A stretch of DNA of 64,000 nucleotides, taken from assembly GCA_963971305.1 (NCBI GenBank), contig CAXARO010000239.1, positions 1 through 64,000 of the forward strand, given 5' to 3'. This document shows positions 53,788-64,000 of this stretch, piece by piece. The translations under genes and the position numbers were made by a program. Each line of letters opens with the position of its first letter. Position 1 is the stretch's first letter. This DNA is from Arcuatula senhousia. Its lineage: Eukaryota > Mollusca > Bivalvia > Mytilida > Mytilidae. Below the pieces are notes generated by a model, which saw only the letters and a list, made by a program, of their open reading frames with translations, was not told where the DNA came from and did not search any database.

Positions 53788-54353
53788 AAGTCCACGCGCA
53801 TACTTTTACTTACGGGCAATGTTGCGCAGAAATGATAATATGACGTGATGATGATGTGGAAAAAAGGAGTGGTGGGAATGGGCCATGATGATGTGATTGG
53901 ATGACAAGGCTCCAGCTGCAATTACTTCCATACCAGTCAATGGATCTTGATGAAACTTTCACACATTCTTGGTGATATACCACAGATGTCTACATATCAT
54001 GTTTAAACAGCAGTCAAAGAACGGGGTAAGTATGTTTCAAACTTAGACTTTATTAAATGAGATCCTAGCCCTAACCCTAACCCTAACCTAACCCCAACCC
54101 TAGTAATTATCTGTTAAATTGAAGATTTATGTGATGCTAGTATTATTATGTCGTAATATAAACTTACATTTTATCCCATAAAAACTTGCAACTGAGTTGC
54201 AAGGTAGTATAAATACCCTAACCCTCTCCGCGGTTAAAGGTTAAGGTTAAGGTTAAGGTTAAAAAGTAACCTTAACCTCAAATTTTTAACCGTAACCGTG
54301 GAAAATAAACAGTTTATATCGTTAAGATAAAATGAAAACTTAAAGTTGGTCAC
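48605..54353 (+). repeat. Array block IV: A-B dimers with marked poly(A) variants
   Basis: B modules lie at 48605-48780, 49715-49890, 50833-51008, 51950-52125, 53060-53235 and 54178-54353. A modules lie at 48781-49714 (poly(A) 24), 49891-50832 (32), 51009-51949 (interrupted by C), 52126-53059 (24) and 53236-54177 (32). The order 24, 32, interrupted, 24, 32 shows a repeated multi-unit block between the C2 and C3 cassettes. Confidence 0.94.
51009..51949 (+). repeat. A module with hairpin-loop change (51365) and C-interrupted poly(A)
   Basis: The GC hairpin loop reads GTT instead of GTA, with the 5-bp stem unchanged. The poly(A) interruption matches the copies at 46158 and 47275, but the loop change is private to this copy. 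Confidence 0.88.
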
Positions 54354-54554
54354 ATAAAAACTTGCAACTGAGTTGCAAGGTAGTATAAATACCCTAACCC
54401 TAACCAACCCTAACCCTAACCCTAACCCTAACCCTAACCCTAACCCTAACCCTAACCCTAACCCTAACCCTAACCCTAAGTAATTATCTGTTAAATTGAA
54501 GATTTATGTGATGCTAGTATTATTATGTCGTAATATAAACTTACATTTTATCCC
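54354..54554 (+). repeat. Module C3: A leader, telomeric tract, A tail (201 bp)
   Basis: Third and shortest C module. The CCAA slip and 75-bp A tail (54480-54554) are identical to C1 and C2, and it again has B on both sides. The series of 16, 14 and 12 repeats falls in steps of two from left to right across the window. Confidence 0.93.
54392..54479 (+). repeat. Telomeric tract (CCCTAA), 88 bp, in C3
   Basis: Two perfect CCCTAA units, CCAA, then twelve perfect CCCTAA units. Confidence 0.97.
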
Positions 54555-56358
54555 ATAAAAACTTGCAACTGAGTTGCAAGGTAGTATAAATACCCTAACC
54601 CTCTCCGCGGTTAAAGGTTAAGGTTAAGGTTAAGGTTAAAAAGTAACCTTAACCTCAAATTTTTAACCGTAACCGTGGAAAATAAACAGTTTATATCGTT
54701 AAGATAAAATGAAAACTTAAAGTTGGTCACATAAAAACTTGCAACTGAGTTGCAAGGTAGTATAAATACCCTAACCCTCTACGCGGTTAAAGGTTAAGGT
54801 TAAGGTTAAAAAGTAACCTTAACCTTAACCCTAACTTCATTTTTTCTTTGAAAAACGTGTTTTTCGCTATTTTTTTAAAGACTTTTTTTATTGAGAAACA
54901 GAAGGGTCGAAGAAGAAAACCGATTAGTGATTCGTATTAAGTTTTTGGATGAAAAACTCGAAAACAATTGTTTTGGGAGGGTTGGGGTTACGATTGCCAT
55001 TTTGACAACTTTGCAGACATCCATTGTTGCTCATTTTGGCATGTTCCCGTACTCCAATCGTCACGAAAATTAAAAATCCGCCCCGTAGGGGCAGTATTTT
55101 TTAACGGGTAATCCGATGCAAAAAACCGCAAGTTTCTGAGATGTGTCGTTTTCGAGTAAGGTGTACCATGAACCTGCCAAAAAGGGAAAAATCAAAAAAG
55201 GAAAGAAAGAGAAAGGGCAAAAGGAAGGAAAAAATCAGACGCTAAATTCAAAAAAAAAAAAAAAAAAAAAAAACAAGTCCACGCGCATACTTTTACTTAC
55301 GGGCAATGTTGCGCAGAAATGATAATATGACGTGATGATGATGTGGAAAAAAGGAGTGGTGGGAATGGGCCATGATGATGTGATTGGATGACAAGGCTCC
55401 AGCTGCAATTACTTCCATACCAGTCAATGGATCTTGATGAAACTTTCACACATTCTTGGTGATATACCACAGATGTCTACATATCATGTTTAAACAGCAG
55501 TCAAAGAACGGGGTAAGTATGTTTCAAACTTAGACTTTATTAAATGAGATCCTAGCCCTAACCCTAACCCTAACCTAACCCCAACCCTAGTAATTATCTG
55601 TTAAATTGAAGATTTATGTGATGCTAGTATTATTATGTCGTAATATAAACTTACATTTTATCCCATAAAAACTTGCAACTGAGTTGCAAGGTAGTATAAA
55701 TACCCTAACCCTCTCCGCGGTTAAAGGTTAAGGTTAAGGTTAAGGTTAAAAAGTAACCTTAACCTCAAATTTTTAACCGTAACCGTGGAAAATAAACAGT
55801 TTATATCGTTAAGATAAAATGAAAACTTAAAGTTGGTCACATAAAAACTTGCAACTGAGTTGCAAGGTAGTATAAATACCCTAACCCTCTACGCGGTTAA
55901 AGGTTAAGGTTAAGGTTAAAAAGTAACCTTAACCTTAACCCTAACTTCATTTTTTCTTTGAAAAACGTGTTTTTCGCTATTTTTTTAAAGACTTTTTTTA
56001 TTGAGAAACAGAAGGGTCGAAGAAGAAAACCGATTAGTGATTCGTATTAAGTTTTTGGATGAAAAACTCGAAAACAATTGTTTTGGGAGGGTTGGGGTTA
56101 CGATTGCCATTTTGACAACTTTGCAGACATCCATTGTTGCTCATTTTGGCATGTTCCCGTACTCCAATCGTCACGAAAATTAAAAATCCGCCCCGTAGGG
56201 GCAGTATTTTTTAACGGGTAATCCGATGCAAAAAACCGCAAGTTTCTGAGATGTGTCGTTTTCGAGTAAGGTGTACCATGAACCTGCCAAAAAGGGAAAA
56301 ATCAAAAAAGGAAAGAAAGAGAAAGGGCAAAAGGAAGGAAAAAATCAGACGCTAAATT

Positions 56359-56391
<33 letters not shown>

Positions 56392-57475
56392 AAGTCCACG
56401 CGCATACTTTTACTTACGGGCAATGTTGCGCAGAAATGATAATATGACGTGATGATGATGTGGAAAAAAGGAGTGGTGGGAATGGGCCATGATGATGTGA
56501 TTGGATGACAAGGCTCCAGCTGCAATTACTTCCATACCAGTCAATGGATCTTGATGAAACTTTCACACATTCTTGGTGATATACCACAGATGTCTACATA
56601 TCATGTTTAAACAGCAGTCAAAGAACGGGGTAAGTATGTTTCAAACTTAGACTTTATTAAATGAGATCCTAGCCCTAACCCTAACCCTAACCTAACCCCA
56701 ACCCTAGTAATTATCTGTTAAATTGAAGATTTATGTGATGCTAGTATTATTATGTCGTAATATAAACTTACATTTTATCCCATAAAAACTTGCAACTGAG
56801 TTGCAAGGTAGTATAAATACCCTAACCCTCTCCGCGGTTAAAGGTTAAGGTTAAGGTTAAGGTTAAAAAGTAACCTTAACCTCAAATTTTTAACCGTAAC
56901 CGTGGAAAATAAACAGTTTATATCGTTAAGATAAAATGAAAACTTAAAGTTGGTCACATAAAAACTTGCAACTGAGTTGCAAGGTAGTATAAATACCCTA
57001 ACCCTCTACGCGGTTAAAGGTTAAGGTTAAGGTTAAAAAGTAACCTTAACCTTAACCCTAACTTCATTTTTTCTTTGAAAAACGTGTTTTTCGCTATTTT
57101 TTTAAAGACTTTTTTTATTGAGAAACAGAAGGGTCGAAGAAGAAAACCGATTAGTGATTCGTATTAAGTTTTTGGATGAAAAACTCGAAAACAATTGTTT
57201 TGGGAGGGTTGGGGTTACGATTGCCATTTTGACAACTTTGCAGACATCCATTGTTGCTCATTTTGGCATGTTCCCGTACTCCAATCGTCACGAAAATTAA
57301 AAATCCGCCCCGTAGGGGCAGTATTTTTTAACGGGTAATCCGATGCAAAAAACCGCAAGTTTCTGAGATGTGTCGTTTTCGAGTAAGGTGTACCATGAAC
57401 CTGCCAAAAAGGGAAAAATCAAAAAAGGAAAGAAAGAGAAAGGGCAAAAGGAAGGAAAAAATCAGACGCTAAATT

Positions 57476-57508
<33 letters not shown>

Positions 57509-58592
57509 AAGTCCACGCGCATACTTTTACTTACGGGCAATGTTGCGCAGAAATGATAATATGACGTGATGATGATGTGGAAAAAAGGAGTGGTGGGAAT
57601 GGGCCATGATGATGTGATTGGATGACAAGGCTCCAGCTGCAATTACTTCCATACCAGTCAATGGATCTTGATGAAACTTTCACACATTCTTGGTGATATA
57701 CCACAGATGTCTACATATCATGTTTAAACAGCAGTCAAAGAACGGGGTAAGTATGTTTCAAACTTAGACTTTATTAAATGAGATCCTAGCCCTAACCCTA
57801 ACCCTAACCTAACCCCAACCCTAGTAATTATCTGTTAAATTGAAGATTTATGTGATGCTAGTATTATTATGTCGTAATATAAACTTACATTTTATCCCAT
57901 AAAAACTTGCAACTGAGTTGCAAGGTAGTATAAATACCCTAACCCTCTCCGCGGTTAAAGGTTAAGGTTAAGGTTAAGGTTAAAAAGTAACCTTAACCTC
58001 AAATTTTTAACCGTAACCGTGGAAAATAAACAGTTTATATCGTTAAGATAAAATGAAAACTTAAAGTTGGTCACATAAAAACTTGCAACTGAGTTGCAAG
58101 GTAGTATAAATACCCTAACCCTCTACGCGGTTAAAGGTTAAGGTTAAGGTTAAAAAGTAACCTTAACCTTAACCCTAACTTCATTTTTTCTTTGAAAAAC
58201 GTGTTTTTCGCTATTTTTTTAAAGACTTTTTTTATTGAGAAACAGAAGGGTCGAAGAAGAAAACCGATTAGTGATTCGTATTAAGTTTTTGGATGAAAAA
58301 CTCGAAAACAATTGTTTTGGGAGGGTTGGGGTTACGATTGCCATTTTGACAACTTTGCAGACATCCATTGTTGCTCATTTTGGCATGTTCCCGTACTCCA
58401 ATCGTCACGAAAATTAAAAATCCGCCCCGTAGGGGCAGTATTTTTTAACGGGTAATCCGATGCAAAAAACCGCAAGTTTCTGAGATGTGTCGTTTTCGAG
58501 TAAGGTGTACCATGAACCTGCCAAAAAGGGAAAAATCAAAAAAGGAAAGAAAGAGAAAGGGCAAAAGGAAGGAAAAAATCAGACGCTAAATT

Positions 58593-58625
<33 letters not shown>

Positions 58626-59709
58626 AAGTCCACGCGCATACTTTTACTTACGGGCAATGTTGCGCAGAAATGATAATATGACGTGATGATGATGTGGAAA
58701 AAAGGAGTGGTGGGAATGGGCCATGATGATGTGATTGGATGACAAGGCTCCAGCTGCAATTACTTCCATACCAGTCAATGGATCTTGATGAAACTTTCAC
58801 ACATTCTTGGTGATATACCACAGATGTCTACATATCATGTTTAAACAGCAGTCAAAGAACGGGGTAAGTATGTTTCAAACTTAGACTTTATTAAATGAGA
58901 TCCTAGCCCTAACCCTAACCCTAACCTAACCCCAACCCTAGTAATTATCTGTTAAATTGAAGATTTATGTGATGCTAGTATTATTATGTCGTAATATAAA
59001 CTTACATTTTATCCCATAAAAACTTGCAACTGAGTTGCAAGGTAGTATAAATACCCTAACCCTCTCCGCGGTTAAAGGTTAAGGTTAAGGTTAAGGTTAA
59101 AAAGTAACCTTAACCTCAAATTTTTAACCGTAACCGTGGAAAATAAACAGTTTATATCGTTAAGATAAAATGAAAACTTAAAGTTGGTCACATAAAAACT
59201 TGCAACTGAGTTGCAAGGTAGTATAAATACCCTAACCCTCTACGCGGTTAAAGGTTAAGGTTAAGGTTAAAAAGTAACCTTAACCTTAACCCTAACTTCA
59301 TTTTTTCTTTGAAAAACGTGTTTTTCGCTATTTTTTTAAAGACTTTTTTTATTGAGAAACAGAAGGGTCGAAGAAGAAAACCGATTAGTGATTCGTATTA
59401 AGTTTTTGGATGAAAAACTCGAAAACAATTGTTTTGGGAGGGTTGGGGTTACGATTGCCATTTTGACAACTTTGCAGACATCCATTGTTGCTCATTTTGG
59501 CATGTTCCCGTACTCCAATCGTCACGAAAATTAAAAATCCGCCCCGTAGGGGCAGTATTTTTTAACGGGTAATCCGATGCAAAAAACCGCAAGTTTCTGA
59601 GATGTGTCGTTTTCGAGTAAGGTGTACCATGAACCTGCCAAAAAGGGAAAAATCAAAAAAGGAAAGAAAGAGAAAGGGCAAAAGGAAGGAAAAAATCAGA
59701 CGCTAAATT

Positions 59710-59742
<33 letters not shown>

Positions 59743-60826
59743 AAGTCCACGCGCATACTTTTACTTACGGGCAATGTTGCGCAGAAATGATAATATGACG
59801 TGATGATGATGTGGAAAAAAGGAGTGGTGGGAATGGGCCATGATGATGTGATTGGATGACAAGGCTCCAGCTGCAATTACTTCCATACCAGTCAATGGAT
59901 CTTGATGAAACTTTCACACATTCTTGGTGATATACCACAGATGTCTACATATCATGTTTAAACAGCAGTCAAAGAACGGGGTAAGTATGTTTCAAACTTA
60001 GACTTTATTAAATGAGATCCTAGCCCTAACCCTAACCCTAACCTAACCCCAACCCTAGTAATTATCTGTTAAATTGAAGATTTATGTGATGCTAGTATTA
60101 TTATGTCGTAATATAAACTTACATTTTATCCCATAAAAACTTGCAACTGAGTTGCAAGGTAGTATAAATACCCTAACCCTCTCCGCGGTTAAAGGTTAAG
60201 GTTAAGGTTAAGGTTAAAAAGTAACCTTAACCTCAAATTTTTAACCGTAACCGTGGAAAATAAACAGTTTATATCGTTAAGATAAAATGAAAACTTAAAG
60301 TTGGTCACATAAAAACTTGCAACTGAGTTGCAAGGTAGTATAAATACCCTAACCCTCTACGCGGTTAAAGGTTAAGGTTAAGGTTAAAAAGTAACCTTAA
60401 CCTTAACCCTAACTTCATTTTTTCTTTGAAAAACGTGTTTTTCGCTATTTTTTTAAAGACTTTTTTTATTGAGAAACAGAAGGGTCGAAGAAGAAAACCG
60501 ATTAGTGATTCGTATTAAGTTTTTGGATGAAAAACTCGAAAACAATTGTTTTGGGAGGGTTGGGGTTACGATTGCCATTTTGACAACTTTGCAGACATCC
60601 ATTGTTGCTCATTTTGGCATGTTCCCGTACTCCAATCGTCACGAAAATTAAAAATCCGCCCCGTAGGGGCAGTATTTTTTAACGGGTAATCCGATGCAAA
60701 AAACCGCAAGTTTCTGAGATGTGTCGTTTTCGAGTAAGGTGTACCATGAACCTGCCAAAAAGGGAAAAATCAAAAAAGGAAAGAAAGAGAAAGGGCAAAA
60801 GGAAGGAAAAAATCAGACGCTAAATT

Positions 60827-60860
<34 letters not shown>

Positions 60861-61426
60861 AAGTCCACGCGCATACTTTTACTTACGGGCAATGTTGCGC
60901 AGAAATGATAATATGACGTGATGATGATGTGGAAAAAAGGAGTGGTGGGAATGGGCCATGATGATGTGATTGGATGACAAGGCTCCAGCTGCAATTACTT
61001 CCATACCAGTCAATGGATCTTGATGAAACTTTCACACATTCTTGGTGATATACCACAGATGTCTACATATCATGTTTAAACAGCAGTCAAAGAACGGGGT
61101 AAGTATGTTTCAAACTTAGACTTTATTAAATGAGATCCTAGCCCTAACCCTAACCCTAACCTAACCCCAACCCTAGTAATTATCTGTTAAATTGAAGATT
61201 TATGTGATGCTAGTATTATTATGTCGTAATATAAACTTACATTTTATCCCATAAAAACTTGCAACTGAGTTGCAAGGTAGTATAAATACCCTAACCCTCT
61301 CCGCGGTTAAAGGTTAAGGTTAAGGTTAAGGTTAAAAAGTAACCTTAACCTCAAATTTTTAACCGTAACCGTGGAAAATAAACAGTTTATATCGTTAAGA
61401 TAAAATGAAAACTTAAAGTTGGTCAC

Positions 61427-62367
61427 ATAAAAACTTGCAACTGAGTTGCAAGGTAGTATAAATACCCTAACCCTCTACGCGGTTAAAGGTTAAGGTTAAG
61501 GTTAAAAAGTAACCTTAACCTTAACCCTAACTTCATTTTTTCTTTGAAAAACGTGTTTTTCGCTATTTTTTTAAAGACTTTTTTTATTGAGAAACAGAAG
61601 GGTCGAAGAAGAAAACCGATTAGTGATTCGTATTAAGTTTTTGGATGAAAAACTCGAAAACAATTGTTTTGGGAGGGTTGGGGTTACGATTGCCATTTTG
61701 ACAACTTTGCAGACATCCATTGTTGCTCATTTTGGCATGTTCCCGTACTCCAATCGTCACGAAAATTAAAAATCCGCCCCGTAGGGGCAGTATTTTTTAA
61801 CGGGTAATCCGATGCAAAAAACCGCAAGTTTCTGAGATGTGTCGTTTTCGAGTAAGGTGTACCATGAACCTGCCAAAAAGGGAAAAATCAAAAAAGGAAA
61901 GAAAGAGAAAGGGCAAAAGGAAGGAAAAAATCAGACGCTAAATTCAAAAAAAAGAAAAAAAAAAAAAAAAAAAAAACAAGTCCACGCGCATACTTTTACT
62001 TACGGGCAATGTTGCGCAGAAATGATAATATGACGTGATGATGATGTGGAAAAAAGGAGTGGTGGGAATGGGCCATGATGATGTGATTGGATGACAAGGC
62101 TCCAGCTGCAATTACTTCCATACCAGTCAATGGATCTTGATGAAACTTTCACACATTCTTGGTGATATACCACAGATGTCTACATATCATGTTTAAACAG
62201 CAGTCAAAGAACGGGGTAAGTATGTTTCAAACTTAGACTTTATTAAATGAGATCCTAGCCCTAACCCTAACCCTAACCTAACCCCAACCCTAGTAATTAT
62301 CTGTTAAATTGAAGATTTATGTGATGCTAGTATTATTATGTCGTAATATAAACTTACATTTTATCCC
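61427..62367 (+). repeat. A module with a G in the poly(A) (61954)
   Basis: Eight A, then G, then the rest of the tract, for 31 positions in all. It is the only G interruption in the window. Confidence 0.88.
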
Positions 62368-63061
62368 ATAAAAACTTGCAACTGAGTTGCAAGGTAGTAT
62401 AAATACCCTAACCCTCTCCGCGGTTAAAGGTTAAGGTTAAGGTTAAGGTTAAAAAGTAACCTTAACCTCAAATTTTTAACCGTAACCGTGGAAAATAAAC
62501 AGTTTATATCGTTAAGATAAAATGAAAACTTAAAGTTGGTCACATAAAAACTTGCAACTGAGTTGCAAGGTAGTATAAATACCCTAACCCTCTACGCGGT
62601 TAAAGGTTAAGGTTAAGGTTAAAAAGTAACCTTAACCTTAACCCTAACTTCATTTTTTCTTTGAAAAACGTGTTTTTCGCTATTTTTTTAAAGACTTTTT
62701 TTATTGAGAAACAGAAGGGTCGAAGAAGAAAACCGATTAGTGATTCGTATTAAGTTTTTGGATGAAAAACTCGAAAACAATTGTTTTGGGAGGGTTGGGG
62801 TTACGATTGCCATTTTGACAACTTTGCAGACATCCATTGTTGCTCATTTTGGCATGTTCCCGTACTCCAATCGTCACGAAAATTAAAAATCCGCCCCGTA
62901 GGGGCAGTATTTTTTAACGGGTAATCCGATGCAAAAAACCGCAAGTTTCTGAGATGTGTCGTTTTCGAGTAAGGTGTACCATGAACCTGCCAAAAAGGGA
63001 AAAATCAAAAAAGGAAAGAAAGAGAAAGGGCAAAAGGAAGGAAAAAATCAGACGCTAAATT

Positions 63062-63094
<33 letters not shown>

Positions 63095-63660
63095 AAGTCC
63101 ACGCGCATACTTTTACTTACGGGCAATGTTGCGCAGAAATGATAATATGACGTGATGATGATGTGGAAAAAAGGAGTGGTGGGAATGGGCCATGATGATG
63201 TGATTGGATGACAAGGCTCCAGCTGCAATTACTTCCATACCAGTCAATGGATCTTGATGAAACTTTCACACATTCTTGGTGATATACCACAGATGTCTAC
63301 ATATCATGTTTAAACAGCAGTCAAAGAACGGGGTAAGTATGTTTCAAACTTAGACTTTATTAAATGAGATCCTAGCCCTAACCCTAACCCTAACCTAACC
63401 CCAACCCTAGTAATTATCTGTTAAATTGAAGATTTATGTGATGCTAGTATTATTATGTCGTAATATAAACTTACATTTTATCCCATAAAAACTTGCAACT
63501 GAGTTGCAAGGTAGTATAAATACCCTAACCCTCTCCGCGGTTAAAGGTTAAGGTTAAGGTTAAGGTTAAAAAGTAACCTTAACCTCAAATTTTTAACCGT
63601 AACCGTGGAAAATAAACAGTTTATATCGTTAAGATAAAATGAAAACTTAAAGTTGGTCAC

Positions 63661-64000
63661 ATAAAAACTTGCAACTGAGTTGCAAGGTAGTATAAATACC
63701 CTAACCCTCTACGCGGTTAAAGGTTAAGGTTAAGGTTAAAAAGTAACCTTAACCTTAACCCTAACTTCATTTTTTCTTTGAAAAACGTGTTTTTCGCTAT
63801 TTTTTTAAAGACTTTTTTTATTGAGAAACAGAAGGGTCGAAGAAGAAAACCGATTAGTGATTCGTATTAAGTTTTTGGATGAAAAACTCGAAAACAATTG
63901 TTTTGGGAGGGTTGGGGTTACGATTGCCATTTTGACAACTTTGCAGACATCCATTGTTGCTCATTTTGGCATGTTCCCGTACTCCAATCGTCACGAAAAT
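63661..64000 (+). repeat. Partial A module cut by the window end
   Basis: The first 340 bases of A, ending just before the GC hairpin, with no difference noted from the reference copy. The array continues beyond the window. Confidence 0.95.

Larger units (their letters stand above)
1..64000 (+). repeat. Composite subtelomere-like satellite array (modules A, B, C), whole window
   Basis: The entire window is a direct tandem array in one orientation. There are 58 A modules (about 940 bp, the last one partial), 54 B modules (176 bp) and 3 C modules (201-225 bp), with no unrelated sequence between them. Boundaries are real rather than a chosen phase: A ends in TATCCC and B ends in GGTCAC, and both run directly into the same ATAAAAACTTGC start. 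CCCTAA tracts occur in every A and C, and a CCCTAACCCT stub in every module, always on the same strand. If that polarity follows the chromosome, the nearer chromosome end lies to the left. Near-identity between copies means recent amplification or strong homogenisation. The array continues past the right edge. Nothing in it looks like a conserved gene. Confidence 0.97.
54555..64000 (+). repeat. Array block V: B then regular A-B dimers, running off the window
   Basis: B modules start at 54555, 55665, 56782, 57899, 59016, 60133, 61251, 62368 and 63485. A modules start at 54731, 55841, 56958, 58075, 59192, 60309, 61427, 62544 and 63661. The A after C3 (54731) again has poly(A) of 24. The A at 60309 has 32, and the A at 61427 has a G inside its poly(A). 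The last A is cut at unit position 340. Confidence 0.95.

Noticed and set aside
1..64000. CRISPR array or bacterial repeat region
   Set aside because: Repeats are far too long, there are no unique spacers of constant size, no cas genes are present, and telomeric repeats indicate a eukaryote.

Overview
The whole window is one head-to-tail satellite array with no recognisable protein-coding gene, rRNA, tRNA, CRISPR array or autonomous transposon. It carries runs of CCCTAA (TTAGGG on the minus strand), GGTTAA fold-backs, very AT-rich spacers, long poly(A) tracts and near-identical kilobase repeats. This points to a eukaryotic subtelomere or interstitial telomeric satellite in a species with TTAGGG-type telomeres. 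That telomere type is shared by animals, many fungi, kinetoplastids and several algal groups, so I cannot name the organism.

The array is built from three modules that share one left end. Module A is about 940 bp (58 copies, the last cut by the window end). Module B is 176 bp (54 copies). Module C is 201-225 bp (3 copies). Every module starts with the same leader: an AT-rich start, a 19-bp perfect palindrome (CTTGCAACTGAGTTGCAAG), a TATAAATA box and a CCCTAACCCT stub. A and B then share a GGTTAA/TTAACC fold-back hairpin, after which their payloads differ. A carries a long unique payload containing a GC hairpin followed by T6, a purine tract with poly(A) of 24-32, a splice-donor-like GGTAAGTATG, a degenerate CCCTAA tract and a 75-bp tail. 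B carries a 75-bp payload. C is the A leader joined to the A tail, with the A core replaced by a long, almost perfect CCCTAA tract.

Layout. 1-8991: A-rich start, order A A B / A A B / A A A A A B. 8992-31235: regular A-B dimers of about 1117 bp. 31236-31460: C1, with 16 perfect telomere repeats after a shared CCAA slip. 31461-48391: regular A-B dimers. 48392-48604: C2, with 14 repeats. 48605-54353: A-B dimers with marked poly(A) variants. 54354-54554: C3, with 12 repeats. 54555-64000: regular A-B dimers running off the window.

The order is strict: B is never next to B, C always has B on both sides, and A next to A occurs only in the first 8.9 kb. Copies are almost identical. The differences I found are one 82-bp deletion, one 12-bp contraction, one 5-bp duplication, a handful of point changes and poly(A) length or interruption variants. 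Several of these are shared by separated copies, which reveals duplications of multi-unit blocks.

The most interesting reading is a telomere-flanked unit (A lies between two same-orientation telomeric tracts) that has been amplified in tandem, with C as its collapsed or ancestral form. This resembles the architecture described for templates of alternative telomere maintenance. That is a hypothesis; the sequence alone shows only the structure.
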